Below, one piece after another: positions 8,996 to 17,024 of a stretch of 46,568 nt of DNA (its first letter is position 1; each line of letters begins with the position of its first letter). Made by a program: the position numbers and the translations under genes. A model generated the notes under the pieces. It worked only from the letters and a program-made list of their open reading frames with translations, had not been told where the DNA came from and made no database searches. Origin of the DNA: an uncultured Victivallis sp. (GTDB lineage: Bacteria; Verrucomicrobiota; Lentisphaeria; Victivallales; Victivallaceae); assembly GCA_944389895.1 (NCBI GenBank), contig CALXOA010000043.1, positions 1-46,568 of the forward strand, in the 5' to 3' direction.

Positions 8996-9409
8996 TCATT
9001 TTTTTCTCTCTCCGGTGATGAATATCGTTCTCCGGGCTGCAGGAAGCATCAAATCGCAATTCCGGAAAGTGACTCCTGTTGACCGTGTCACTGCCATATC
9101 CTGTTGCCTGGTATCGGCATTCGCCTTCCGGCGAATCCGGGCTCCACCGAACCTCTCCTTCGATGCCTGTGTGGCTTCGATGGCGTTGGCGGTGGAGTCG
9201 CACCCCCAGACATGCCGCATTGGTCGAGGTAAGGTGAGGTGCCGGTCTCGCCTCAGACAGAGCGTTCCGACAAGGTGGATTCCGGGAGGAATACAGGCGA
9301 TTCCGCCGGCGTCAATCACTCTCCGGAGCGCCGCCGTATCGCTGGAGAGGCCGTCTCCCTTTGCTCTGAACTCCTTCACATTTAGATCGTTCATGGTTTC
9401 GACTGTCAT
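8996..9409 (-). pseudogene. Relic of a GH28 / pectate-lyase-like gene
   Basis: The 137-codon frame opens with NVKEFRAKGDGLSSDTAALR and [15 protein letters not shown], which matches the N-terminus of GH28 polygalacturonases and related right-handed beta-helix proteins ('fGAkGDG...DTaAi...PpGtYlvgtl'). After that the resemblance breaks up, with a Arg-rich stretch, then a short beta-helix-like piece ([11 protein letters not shown]) and an early stop. The family is normally 400-500 residues and its catalytic Asp/His motifs are absent, so the gene must have lost most of its body by deletion and frameshifts. It retains an intact consensus promoter directly upstream (9436-9464) and is the first frame of the prepilin/GH2 transcript. 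A short functional leftover cannot be excluded. Confidence 0.7.
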
Positions 9410-9435
9410 CCCGGACCGGTGAGTCTTTTTCTTAA

Positions 9436-9464
9436 ATTATATGAAATTCTTTCCGCTTTGTCAA
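9436..9464 (-). promoter_or_regulatory. Perfect consensus sigma-70 promoter, minus strand
   Basis: Read on the minus strand, TTGACA (9464-9459) and TATAAT (9441-9436) are separated by 17 bases. It drives the GH28 relic, the prepilin-like gene and the GH2 gene. It is the second perfect consensus promoter in the window and faces away from the GntR-type gene's promoter. Confidence 0.8.
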
Positions 9465-9556
9465 TTCTCCGGTGATGATTTTTATCCCGGTTTGGCGGAC
9501 TGTATCGGATTTTTTGAAAACTGATTTATTTTTCAAGAGAATATTTTATATATCAG

Positions 9557-9585
9557 TTGCTTTTTTCGCTTCGATGTGATATGAT
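9557..9585 (+). promoter_or_regulatory. Promoter of the GntR-type regulator gene
   Basis: TTGCTT (9557-9562) and TATGAT (9580-9585) with a 17-base spacer lie about 50 bases upstream of the regulator's start. The divergent promoter for the GH2 operon is only about 90 bases away, so a regulator bound in between could act on both. Confidence 0.6.
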
Positions 9586-9635
9586 CAGATCCGTGCAGGA
9601 AACGGTACGGTTTTTCAACAGCGCGAGGCGGAGAG

Positions 9636-11024
9636 ATGGGAGGCAACGAGACAGGAAAGCGGGTCCCGGCAACCCGGCGGATTGCTGCGGATGTCGAGCG
9701 GGAAATCGCCGCCGGTCAGTGGAAGCCGGGGGCGCGCTTGCCCGGGGTCCGGGAACTGGCCGAAAGATATCGGGTCAGCAGTGCGGTTGCCCTCAGTGCT
9801 TATCGCAGGCTGGAAAAACGCGGCTGGGTGGTCCGGCGGCCGCGTTCCGGTACATTTGTGGCGGAACATCCGGGGGAGGTGGTCGGGCGGAACACTTTTT
9901 TCAGCTGGGAGAAGATTCTGCCGTCGGGGCGGCTGCCGGAACTGGCGGCCTGGTGTGCTCCCGGTTTCAGGTTTGAGAACTACTGGGGCGCACAATATTA
10001 TAGTGTACCGGGCTACATCGACTGGATCGAACTGCAACTTTCCGGTAAAGAGGCGCGCGAGGGGATCATTCTGTTTGACGAAGGAATGTTTCCGGGGATG
10101 GTAAAGCGGAACTTGCTGATGCCGCTGGGAGAGCTGCGCCGGGATTCCGGCCTGCAGATTCCGGAATTTGAACCGGCATTGTTGCGGGCCTGTTCGTATG
10201 GAGGGCAGTTGTTCGGGGTACCGTTTTCATTTTCTCCGGTGATGCTGTTTTACGGCCGCCGGATTTTCGAGCGAAACGGTATTCCGGAACCGACTTCCAC
10301 GTGGAACTGGGACGATCTCATGACCAATACAAAACTGCTGACTCGTGTCGAACGCGGGCGTGTTACTTGTTACGGGCTTGGATTGCTGACCGATCCAAGT
10401 GTGTGGGGAACCTTCATCCATCAGAACGATGGTGAGTTCTTTGACTGTAACGGCAATTGTGCATTCGACAGTGACGAGGCATGCGAGGCGCTGGGGTACT
10501 GTTGCGGTTTGTTAAGTCTGCCGGGCGTCTGCCACCACACTTTCGGCGATCGGCGCAGTATGCTGGTCGATCGCCTTGCGGAAGGCCGGGCGGCGATGGT
10601 GATCGGAAACGGTATTGATTATGCCATGCTGACTGAACGGCTGCCGCCGGAGGAGTGGGGCGTTGTGGCGCTGCCGGGCCGGCGGAATCACCGGGGCGGT
10701 TTCGGCGTGCATGCGCTCGGGATTTCCCGCAACTGCCGGAATCCGAAGGAGACGTTCCGGGCGATCGGAAGAGTTTTCGCCCCGGAGTTTTACCGTGACT
10801 ACTGTTCCCGTTCCTGTCTCGTGCCTGCCTGTGATTTCGAGCGTTACGGCATACCGGAAGCGTTGCGCAATGTTGCCCGTACCGGCCGGATTCTCTGGAT
10901 GGGGGAGGGGTTGAATGCGTTGCCGGTCTTTGATGAGATTAAATCACTGTTGTTGCGTCGCCGTTCTGTTTTCTCCGCGGAAAGGTGCCGGGAGCTTTGC
11001 GCTGCCGTCAATGCCGGTCTGTGA
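9636..11024 (+). CDS. GntR-type regulator fused to a solute-binding-protein domain
   Basis: The 462-residue protein has an N-terminal GntR winged helix (about residues 8-75: RIAADVEREIAAGQWKPGAR, LPGVRELAERYRVSSAVALS, KRGWVVRRPRSGTFV). The rest, about residues 120-430, resembles an ABC-transporter family 1 extracellular sugar-binding protein (YGGQLFGVPFSFSPVMLFYG, IFERNGIPEPTSTWNWDDLM, AEGRAAMVIGN) but has no signal peptide, so it stays in the cytoplasm as ligand sensor. GntR proteins usually carry FCD, UTRA or LacI-like sensors; the SBP-type sensor is unusual. It is divergent from the GH2 operon, its probable target, and convergent with the two-repeat secreted protein. Start: ATG 9636 follows GGCGGAGAG. 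Confidence 0.85.
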   Translation: MGGNETGKRVPATRRIAADVEREIAAGQWKPGARLPGVRELAERYRVSSAVALSAYRRLEKRGWVVRRPRSGTFVAEHPGEVVGRNTFFSWEKILPSGRLPELAAWCAPGFRFENYWGAQYYSVPGYIDWIELQLSGKEAREGIILFDEGMFPGMVKRNLLMPLGELRRDSGLQIPEFEPALLRACSYGGQLFGVPFSFSPVMLFYGRRIFERNGIPEPTSTWNWDDLMTNTKLLTRVERGRVTCYGLGLLTDPSVWGTFIHQNDGEFFDCNGNCAFDSDEACEALGYCCGLLSLPGVCHHTFGDRRSMLVDRLAEGRAAMVIGNGIDYAMLTERLPPEEWGVVALPGRRNHRGGFGVHALGISRNCRNPKETFRAIGRVFAPEFYRDYCSRSCLVPACDFERYGIPEALRNVARTGRILWMGEGLNALPVFDEIKSLLLRRRSVFSAERCRELCAAVNAGL

Positions 11025-11026
11025 CA

Positions 11027-11052
11027 TCCGGGCGACGGAAGCGTCGCCCGGA
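11027..11052. terminator. Hairpin between convergent genes
   Basis: An 11-bp perfect stem (TCCGGGCGACG with its complement) closed by a GAAG tetraloop begins two bases after the regulator's stop and ends 11 bases before the stop of the minus-strand gene. It can serve both strands; no T-run follows on either side. Confidence 0.7.
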
Positions 11053-11063
11053 GCCGGAGAAGT

Positions 11064-12062
11064 TCAGAGTTCCGGAACCGCTTTCAGATTGCGAAGTTCG
11101 AATGTGATGTTTTTTACACTGGTATTGATCCCGAGATTGAAACTGGTCGCAGTTCCCTTCTCTTTGTGGTTCAACAGGATGGTGATTTTCTGCCACTCCC
11201 CGTTTGGCCTGGTGTAGGGAATCCAGGCTTTCGGGTTGAAGTTCGGCTCCGGGCGATTCAGCATCAGATAAGCCAGTTTGACCGGAGCATCCGCGGGCCG
11301 GACGCGCGCTTCAAACTCAAGCGCCTTGATTCCGTTGAGCGTCAGGTCGTCGGTCAGGTTGAATCGCGGGTAGAGCCACGGATCCTTCGCCGCTGAGAAG
11401 TCAACTGCAAAACCGACACCGCCATCGGTGCCGGAGATGGTCATTTTCCCGGAGGTGTTGGGCTGCCAGTTCTTCGGGTTGCTGAGCGCCTTCGAAAGTT
11501 TTTCGGCATTCATCTGGTAGAACGTTGCGGCATCCGGAAATCGGACGTTGCGGATCCAGGCTGAAACCTTTCCCCCGGTCGCATTGGGATTGGCTCCGAT
11601 CCGGATGATGCGGATTGCCGCGGGATCCGTCATGGTCTTGCTCACGAGAGGCATGGTTACGGTACACCATTCCCCATCGGTGACCGGAAGAGAAGTGCGG
11701 AACGGCGGCTTGAAATCCCGGTTCCCGGCGTCAACCATCCAGATGAAACCGAATTTGAACCCGGGAGTTCCCTCTGTGACCTGCGCCTTATAATCGAATT
11801 GCAACACTTTGCCGGCGTCGAATGATTCCCCCGGTTCGAGACGGATAAACGGATAGAACCATGGATCCCTGGCCGTTTTGAAGTCGATGTCGAACCGTAC
11901 CGCATTTTCAGTTTCGTCCCGGGAAATGGTCATCTCCCCGGAGGTGTTTTTATTCCAGCGTTCCGGCTGGAGAAAGATTCCGGGATCCGGAGTCCCGGAG
12001 AGGAGCATGGCAGGCAGGGCGAGAGTCGCCGCGCAACCGAGGAAAAAGGTTCTGGCAGACAT
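11064..12062 (-). CDS. Secreted protein with two tandem jelly-roll-like (carbohydrate-binding) repeats
   Basis: The 332-residue protein has a signal peptide (FFLGCAATLALPAMLLSGTP). The mature part is two copies of one beta-sandwich-like unit of about 145 residues. Copy 1 starts RWNKNTSGEMTIS and has TARDPWFYPFIRL; copy 2 starts NWQPNTSGKMTIS and has AAKDPWLYPRFNL; both end in a 'W..vt..L' plus 'I...R' strand pattern seen in CBM4/CBM11-like modules. No catalytic motif is visible, so a binding role for a polysaccharide is inferred. It has its own promoter (12130-12157) and ends opposite the GntR-SBP gene. AGGAGG lies about 12 bases upstream of ATG 12062. Confidence 0.7.
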   Translation of the reverse strand: MSARTFFLGCAATLALPAMLLSGTPDPGIFLQPERWNKNTSGEMTISRDETENAVRFDIDFKTARDPWFYPFIRLEPGESFDAGKVLQFDYKAQVTEGTPGFKFGFIWMVDAGNRDFKPPFRTSLPVTDGEWCTVTMPLVSKTMTDPAAIRIIRIGANPNATGGKVSAWIRNVRFPDAATFYQMNAEKLSKALSNPKNWQPNTSGKMTISGTDGGVGFAVDFSAAKDPWLYPRFNLTDDLTLNGIKALEFEARVRPADAPVKLAYLMLNRPEPNFNPKAWIPYTRPNGEWQKITILLNHKEKGTATSFNLGINTSVKNITFELRNLKAVPEL

Positions 12063-12129
12063 GGTTCCTGGTAACCTCCTGAGATTGGTTGAACATAACC
12101 GGACAAATGCAGCCGGCGCTTCCTGAAAT

Positions 12130-12157
12130 ACTATAACCGGATTTCACTCTTTTGCAA
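12130..12157 (-). promoter_or_regulatory. Promoter of the two-repeat secreted protein
   Basis: On the minus strand TTGCAA (12157-12152) and TATAGT (12135-12130) have a 16-base spacer that ends in ATCCGGT, directly touching the -10. The same CCGG(T) block precedes the -10 of the frr, tRNA-Thr and lacI promoters. A second ATAACCGGA copy lies at 12095-12103, 38 bases from the one at 12133. Confidence 0.65.
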
Positions 12158-12170
12158 ATTTCATACGGAA

Positions 12171-12788
12171 TCAGGCTTTTTCAAGCACGAAAACACAGCC
12201 GACTGCGAAGAGGTTCGGCCATGCCGCCGTCAGCAGCGGGAAGGAAAAACCGATCGGCGTCTCCTGGAGGATTCGGATGTCGAGATGACGGCAGAGATGC
12301 TGAAAGTCGCGGATCGTTCCCAGGTGGATGTTCGGCGTGTTGTACCACTGGTATGGGATCTGTGTCGTTCGCGGCATCGATCCGGCGAAGAATACCTGGA
12401 AACGGCAGTGAAAATGACCGAAATTGATGAAACTGACTGCTGCGCGCCTTCCCACACGCACGATCTGCCGGAGCAGCTGATCCGGCCGCCGCATCTGCTG
12501 CAGTGTCTGCGACAGGATCACCAGATCAAACGAATTGTCCTCGGCAAAGTCGAGGTCGGTATCGAGGTCGCTCTGAATGACCGGAACTCCGTTGGCGATG
12601 CACTTGGCGATCTCCTGCTGATCAATTTCCAGTCCCAACACTTCCGCGTTGCGTTTTTCTCTGAGCATCTGCAGGAAACTGCCGTCTCCGCAGCCGAGGT
12701 CAAGCACCCTGCTGCCGGGATGGACCAGCTCAGAAATGATCTTCAGATCCGGACGTCTGCGCAAATCCAGGTAAAGGGATTTAGGCAT
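12171..12788 (-). CDS. metW: Methionine biosynthesis protein MetW
   Basis: The 205-residue protein is a class I SAM-dependent methyltransferase fold of the MetW family. SRVLDLGCGDGSFLQML near residue 25 is the SAM-binding motif I, VLGLEIDQQEIAKCIANGV is motif II, and FDLVILSQTLQQMRRPDQLL is the MetW-typical 'SQTLQ' block. MetW is found next to MetX in many bacteria and supports homoserine acylation; its exact chemistry is uncertain. The start ATG 12788 overlaps the stop of metX by eight bases, so the two are translationally coupled in the order metX-metW. Length matches the family (about 195-210). Confidence 0.93.
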   Translation of the reverse strand: MPKSLYLDLRRRPDLKIISELVHPGSRVLDLGCGDGSFLQMLREKRNAEVLGLEIDQQEIAKCIANGVPVIQSDLDTDLDFAEDNSFDLVILSQTLQQMRRPDQLLRQIVRVGRRAAVSFINFGHFHCRFQVFFAGSMPRTTQIPYQWYNTPNIHLGTIRDFQHLCRHLDIRILQETPIGFSFPLLTAAWPNLFAVGCVFVLEKA

Positions 12789-13902
12789 GTTGCGCCTCCA
12801 GTCGGTTGGCCAGGAAATCCCGAAGCATCGGGCCGAGAACATCCGCCTCCAGCAGAAATGCGTCGTGCCCGTAGGCGGACTGGATCTCGCAGAAGGAGAC
12901 ATTGAGCCGGTTGCGCAGCAGCGCCCTGACGATTTTGCGTGATTCCGCCGTGGGAAAGAGCCAGTCGCTCGAGAACGATACCACCAGAAACGCCGCCCGG
13001 GTACCCGCGAAGGCCCGCGCCAGATCGCCTCCCGCACGGGCCGCGAGGTCGAAATAATCCATCGCACGGGTGATGTAGAAATAACTGTTGGCGTCAAAAC
13101 GCTCGACGAAACGGCGCCCCTGGTGCTCCAGGTAGCTTTCCACCGCGAAGTCGCGCCGGAAATCGAAGGAGTAGGAGTCGGCATCCTGCAGTTCCCGACC
13201 GAACTTCCGGCTCATCGATTCATCGGAGAGGTAGGTGATATGTGCGAGCATCCGCGCGGTCGCCAGTCCTCCTTCCGGGACATGGTCGGCGGAGTAGTTC
13301 CCGTCGTTCCAGTTGGGATCGTTCTTGATCGCTTCCCGGCCGACCCAGTCGAATGCAATGCTCTGCGGGGAAAGCTGACTGGTCGTCGCAATCGGAATCA
13401 CACTGTCCACCTGATCCGGGTAGTTGATTGCCCACTCCATCGCCTGCATGCCCCCCATGGAACCGCCGACCACCGACAGAAACTTCCGGATTCCGAGATG
13501 TTTCATCAGTTCATGCTGCGCGCGAACCATGTCGCGGATGGTGATCACCGGAAAATCAAGGTTGTAGGGGTTTCCCGTATCCGGATTGACCGAACGGGGA
13601 CCGGTTGAGCCGGCGCAACTGCCGAGCACGTTGCTGCAGACCACGAAATATTTGTCGGTGTCAATCGCCCTGCCGGGGCCGACCATCTCATCCCACCAGC
13701 CCGGTTTGGGGTCCTCCGGGGTATGGCGTCCACAGACATGGGCATCGCCGGAGAGTGCATGGGTGATCAGTACCGCATTGGATCCGTCGGGCGCGAGAGT
13801 GCCGACTGTTTCGTAGCGGAGGTTCACCTGCCGCAGTTCCCTTCCGCAATCGAGCGGGAGGGGCGCCGGAAGCAGAAAATTTTGCGGCTTGACGATCAGC
13901 AC
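12781..13902 (-). CDS. metX: Homoserine O-acetyltransferase / succinyltransferase (MetX family)
   Basis: The 373-residue alpha/beta hydrolase-fold enzyme acylates L-homoserine, the first committed step to methionine. The catalytic triad is readable: Ser148 in GGSMGGMQA, Asp313 in SSDWLFP and His346 in YGHDAFL. ALSGDAHVCG and CSNVLGSCAGSTGPRSVNP are the other MetX signature blocks. Whether the acyl donor is acetyl- or succinyl-CoA cannot be told safely by eye. The start is GTG 13902 with AGGAG about ten bases upstream. It has its own promoter (13957-13985) and a perfect inverted repeat (13936-13948) over the start of transcription, which suggests repression. metW follows with an eight-base overlap. 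Confidence 0.95.
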   Translation of the reverse strand: MLIVKPQNFLLPAPLPLDCGRELRQVNLRYETVGTLAPDGSNAVLITHALSGDAHVCGRHTPEDPKPGWWDEMVGPGRAIDTDKYFVVCSNVLGSCAGSTGPRSVNPDTGNPYNLDFPVITIRDMVRAQHELMKHLGIRKFLSVVGGSMGGMQAMEWAINYPDQVDSVIPIATTSQLSPQSIAFDWVGREAIKNDPNWNDGNYSADHVPEGGLATARMLAHITYLSDESMSRKFGRELQDADSYSFDFRRDFAVESYLEHQGRRFVERFDANSYFYITRAMDYFDLAARAGGDLARAFAGTRAAFLVVSFSSDWLFPTAESRKIVRALLRNRLNVSFCEIQSAYGHDAFLLEADVLGPMLRDFLANRLEAQHA

Positions 13903-13935
13903 TTCCGTTGCACTCCTCGATTGATCCGGATCTCA

Positions 13936-13948
13936 TGTGAATTTCACA
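13936..13948 (-). promoter_or_regulatory. Candidate operator upstream of metX
   Basis: TGTGAA-T-TTCACA is a perfect inverted repeat with six-base arms and one central base. It lies directly downstream of the metX -10 box, at about +2 to +14, where a bound repressor would block transcription. The identity of the regulator is unknown. Confidence 0.5.
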
Positions 13949-13956
13949 GAAGCATT

Positions 13957-13985
13957 AATATATCGTGTCGTGAGCGAAAAATCAA
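13957..13985 (-). promoter_or_regulatory. metX promoter
   Basis: On the minus strand TTGATT (13985-13980) and TATATT (13962-13957) are 17 bases apart. The -35 box overlaps the end of the preceding STAS-protein gene. Confidence 0.65.
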
Positions 13986-14353
13986 TTTTTTTCCGGTAAT
14001 TTGTTCCATTTCCCGAAGAGGCCTTCGGGGAGAAACGCGTCTTCCGGATCAGCGTAAATCGAGAAGCATGTGGAGAGCCCGCTCACATCGAGCATCCTGC
14101 GGATCGGTGTTGGAATCCGGGCCAGTGCGAAAATCCCGTTGAGCACCGCCGACCGTTTTGCGAGCAGCAACAGGACCCGTAACCCGTAACTGGAGAGGTA
14201 TTCCACGTTGCCGAGATCGAGCAACAGTGCCCGGCAACCGTCATCGAGCAGCCCCATCAGCAGCTTCTGCGCTTCGTCAGCGGTGTTTACGTCGAGTCGG
14301 CCGCTGACGACGGCAATTTTGGCCGGCGGCCGGTCGTTCAGAGTGATCTTCAT
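13982..14353 (-). CDS. STAS-domain protein (anti-sigma-factor antagonist-like)
   Basis: The 123-residue protein is a single STAS domain: VSGRLDVNTADEAQKLL gives the first strand and helix, and LDLGNVEYLSSYGLRVLLLL is the loop with the serine that is phosphorylated in SpoIIAA-type antagonists (the Ser pair in LSSYG). Such proteins are switched by HPK-like kinases and PP2C phosphatases in partner-switching cascades; neither partner gene is present here. The start at 14353 overlaps the stop of the membrane glycosyltransferase gene as ATGA, so it is co-translated with it. A longer frame from 14398 exists but lies within that gene and lacks support. Confidence 0.85.
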   Translation of the reverse strand: MKITLNDRPPAKIAVVSGRLDVNTADEAQKLLMGLLDDGCRALLLDLGNVEYLSSYGLRVLLLLAKRSAVLNGIFALARIPTPIRRMLDVSGLSTCFSIYADPEDAFLPEGLFGKWNKLPEKN

Positions 14354-16221
14354 GGCTGCTTCGACTCCGTACGGTTGTGGCGAAGCCGGATGATCCACTC
14401 TCCGCTTAACGGGGTTCCGTTATAACTTGAGCGACCGTAATCTCGTTGCGCATCGAACAGCAGATGATGTTCGCCCGTCACGGTTTGGACTGTGATTTCC
14501 GCTGTTCCGGCCGGGAACGTCGGCAGCTCCAGCTTGAAGTGATGCAATCCGGGATCCGGGGCTTCGACGGTCCGGGAGGTCCCGTTGACGGTCAGGGTGA
14601 TTCGGCCCGGAACCAGCGTCAGCACTCCAAGTTCGAGTTCGACCGGCCCGTCCGGCGCTTCGGCGAATTCTTTCCCGAGCCGGGTTCCCGGTTCCAGCAG
14701 CGCTTCACTCCAGCCGCCGAACGTGAAGGGGCCGTGATCGATCCGTTCGATTGTCGAACCGCCGAGATCGATGCGGGTTCCTGCGGGACGGACCATCCGG
14801 TGGATGGCTGCTTCGAGGTTTTCCCGGTAGAAATCGTAACTCGATGCCGTCAGCCAGACCCCGGCAAGCAGGGCGGCTCCCCCGAAGAGCAGCGGTCGGC
14901 GACGTTCGGCGGGTGGGGTCAGACGCCGGCGCCGAAGCGCCCAGCCGACGAAACCTCCGCCGGCGATTGCGAGAAACGGCAGCACCGGAGCGCGGAAACG
15001 CGACAGAATGTAGAAGAGCGCAACGGCTCCCCAGTAGGCGACGATGAAATAGTAGAGCAACAGCAGGCCCGGCGGCCGTTTGCGCCAGGTTCGTCCTGCG
15101 AAGATCAGCAAGCCGGCGACCCCGAGCGCGATCACGACCAGACTGCGGCCGGGCAACAGCCATTTGAGTACCAGAGAGTGCTCTCCTTCCCCGTAGAGCG
15201 AGACATTGTTCGGGATTTCACGTGCGTCCCAGAAGAGCAGCAGTTTGCGGAACTGCAGTTCCAGAAAAGCTCCGGGCTCCTCCAGCAGATACTCCAGCAT
15301 CTGACGCGGCACGGAAATTCCCGCTCCGGCGCGTTCCATCATCCGGCGATAGCTCTCCGGATACTCCATCGGTCCGGCGGGCAATCCGGGATTGCGTCCT
15401 CCCGCCGGGGCCTCGGGGGAGTTGCCGAGCGCCAGTACGGCGTCCGCCGCGGTGGATGGGCCAGAGAGGCGGCCCAGCTCACGGCTGTTATGGATGATGA
15501 ACGGCAGCTGCACCGCAAGCAGCAGCGCGACGTATATGAGGAGTGTCGCGACAATCCGGCGTGACTGGATTTCTGCCCGTCGTCCGGAAAGGAGCAGCAC
15601 CGCCACGATCCCCGGGACGAGGATCCAGATGTTGCCGCGGGTCAGAATCGCGATTCCGGTCATTCCCCCGGCAGCTCCCCAGCGGCGCGGTGTCCACACT
15701 TCAGTTGCCCGCAGGACGAGATAGAAGAGGAACATCAGATTGAATGTCTGAAGCGTTTCATTCTGATGAAACGGCGTGTAGAGCAGCAGCGGCGTGGAAA
15801 TTGCGACCAGAAGTGCCGCGGTGTAACCGGCACTCCGCCCGAAAAGTCGTGCTGCGGCCAGTCCGGCAATCCAGACGGTTGCAGCGCCGAGCAGCGCCTG
15901 CAGTACAATTACGAACCAGATGGAACCACCCGATACGAAGTAGGCTGCAGGCAGAAACACCGCATAGTAAAAAGGCTGATAGTAGAAGGGGCCGGAGAAT
16001 GCACCGTCCAGAAGCTCATGGGCGAGGCACATATATGTGGCCAGATCACTGAGCGTTGACGGAGTGAACACGCTGTTGCGCCCGCCGTTGATGGCCGCAA
16101 TTTCAGCGGCGACAATCAGGCGCAACACAAAGCCGCCCGTTGTGATCAGCAGCAGTTTCCGCAAAAAAACGCCGCGCGGTCGACGGTCGGCGGCGTTTCT
16201 TTTTTTACGGTCCGTCGCCAC
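14350..16221 (-). CDS. Polytopic membrane glycosyltransferase (GT39/PMT-like) with C-terminal beta domain
   Basis: The 623-residue protein has about ten predicted membrane segments in its first 430 residues and the ArnT/PMT-type layout. The acidic first loop reads TLSDLATYMCLAHELLDG, followed by GPFYYQPFYYAVFLPAAYF. Later segments include WIAGLAAARLFGRSAGYTAA and ILTRGNIWILVPGIVAVLLL. It likely uses a polyprenyl-phosphate sugar and works at the outer face of the inner membrane. The C-terminal 150 residues form a soluble beta-rich region (GPFTFGGWSEALLEPGTRLG ...) that would face the periplasm. The start is GTG 16221, one base after the frr stop, with no good Shine-Dalgarno, so translation probably depends on frr. 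The STAS gene follows with a four-base overlap. Confidence 0.8.
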   Translation of the reverse strand: MATDRKKRNAADRRPRGVFLRKLLLITTGGFVLRLIVAAEIAAINGGRNSVFTPSTLSDLATYMCLAHELLDGAFSGPFYYQPFYYAVFLPAAYFVSGGSIWFVIVLQALLGAATVWIAGLAAARLFGRSAGYTAALLVAISTPLLLYTPFHQNETLQTFNLMFLFYLVLRATEVWTPRRWGAAGGMTGIAILTRGNIWILVPGIVAVLLLSGRRAEIQSRRIVATLLIYVALLLAVQLPFIIHNSRELGRLSGPSTAADAVLALGNSPEAPAGGRNPGLPAGPMEYPESYRRMMERAGAGISVPRQMLEYLLEEPGAFLELQFRKLLLFWDAREIPNNVSLYGEGEHSLVLKWLLPGRSLVVIALGVAGLLIFAGRTWRKRPPGLLLLYYFIVAYWGAVALFYILSRFRAPVLPFLAIAGGGFVGWALRRRRLTPPAERRRPLLFGGAALLAGVWLTASSYDFYRENLEAAIHRMVRPAGTRIDLGGSTIERIDHGPFTFGGWSEALLEPGTRLGKEFAEAPDGPVELELGVLTLVPGRITLTVNGTSRTVEAPDPGLHHFKLELPTFPAGTAEITVQTVTGEHHLLFDAQRDYGRSSYNGTPLSGEWIIRLRHNRTESKQP

Positions 16222-16222
16222 G

Positions 16223-16789
16223 TCAGACGGTCATCAACTCTTTTTCTTTGGCTGCCAGTTCCCGGTCGAGAGTGGCAATGTAGCGGTCGGTCAGCTTCTG
16301 AATATCATCGAGGAGCTTTTTCAGCTCATCTTCAGTGAATACTCCGTCTTTCTGCGCTTTTTTGGCAACTTCGTTCCCTTCGCGACGGATGTTGCGCAAA
16401 GCAACTTTTCCCTCTTCTGTCTCGGCTTTTGCCTGTTTGGTCAGCGCGGTACGGCGATCCTGGCTGAGTTCGGGTATCGGCAGCTTCAGGGTTCGACCGT
16501 CGCTCATCGGGGTGATCCCGATGTTGGAGGCGAGAATCGCCTTCTCAATCGCGTGCACCGCTGTGCTGTCCCAGGGCTGAATCACCAGCAGGCGCGGTTC
16601 CGGCGCGGTGATTCCGGCGATGTCGCGCAGCCGGGTCTGGGTTCCGTAATATTCCACCATGAGCCCCTCCACCAGGGCGGGTGAAGCCTTGCCGGTCCGG
16701 ATGGCGTTGAAACTGCTCCGGAGAGAGTCCTCGGTCTTCATCATGTGCTCTTCGAGTTCATCGAGCAGATTGTTCGGATCCAGTTGCAT
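16223..16789 (-). CDS. frr: Ribosome recycling factor
   Basis: The 188-residue protein matches ribosome recycling factor in full length (usual 185). It splits post-termination ribosomes together with EF-G. Recognisable blocks are LRTGKASPAL in its local form IRTGKASPALVEGL, VEYYGTQTRLRDIAGITAPE, LLVIQPWDSTAVHAIEKAI, the 'SNIG..P..DG..L.lpIPeL..dRR' stretch (SDGRTLKLPIPELSQDRR) and the C-terminal helix with TDRYIATLD. ATG 16789 has AGGAGG seven bases upstream; longer N-terminal frames lie before this site and are not needed. It heads a transcript with the membrane glycosyltransferase and STAS genes, and its promoter is at 16843-16870. Confidence 0.97.
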   Translation of the reverse strand: MQLDPNNLLDELEEHMMKTEDSLRSSFNAIRTGKASPALVEGLMVEYYGTQTRLRDIAGITAPEPRLLVIQPWDSTAVHAIEKAILASNIGITPMSDGRTLKLPIPELSQDRRTALTKQAKAETEEGKVALRNIRREGNEVAKKAQKDGVFTEDELKKLLDDIQKLTDRYIATLDRELAAKEKELMTV

Positions 16790-16842
16790 GGTGTGTTCCT
16801 CCTGAATAGATATGCTGGTTACTGACATCTCTGCATCGAGGT

Positions 16843-16870
16843 AAAATAACCGGATTCCGGCGAATTGCAA
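16843..16870 (-). promoter_or_regulatory. frr promoter
   Basis: On the minus strand TTGCAA (16870-16865), a 16-base spacer ending in ATCCGGT, and TATTTT (16848-16843). The architecture is the same as that of the 12130-12157 promoter. Confidence 0.6.
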
Positions 16871-16963
16871 ATCGTTTGGCTCCGATTCCGTCGAATATTT
16901 CCATTTCGCAGTTGCATGGATGCACTCCCGCCGGTTGCCGAAGGCTGTGGCTGAAAGGCGGAT

Positions 16964-16992
16964 TTGACAAATCGGATTCATCAGGATATTGT
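16964..16992 (+). promoter_or_regulatory. Promoter of the lipoprotein hydrolase gene
   Basis: TTGACA (16964-16969) and TATTGT (16987-16992) with a 17-base spacer, about 30 bases ahead of the chosen start codon. Confidence 0.6.
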
Positions 16993-17024
16993 AAAAATTA
17001 CGAACCATGCGGGAGCGCAGAATT

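Noticed and set aside
13903..13981. SAM or T-box riboswitch before metX
   Set aside because: The leader is too short and shows only one small palindrome, without riboswitch core motifs.
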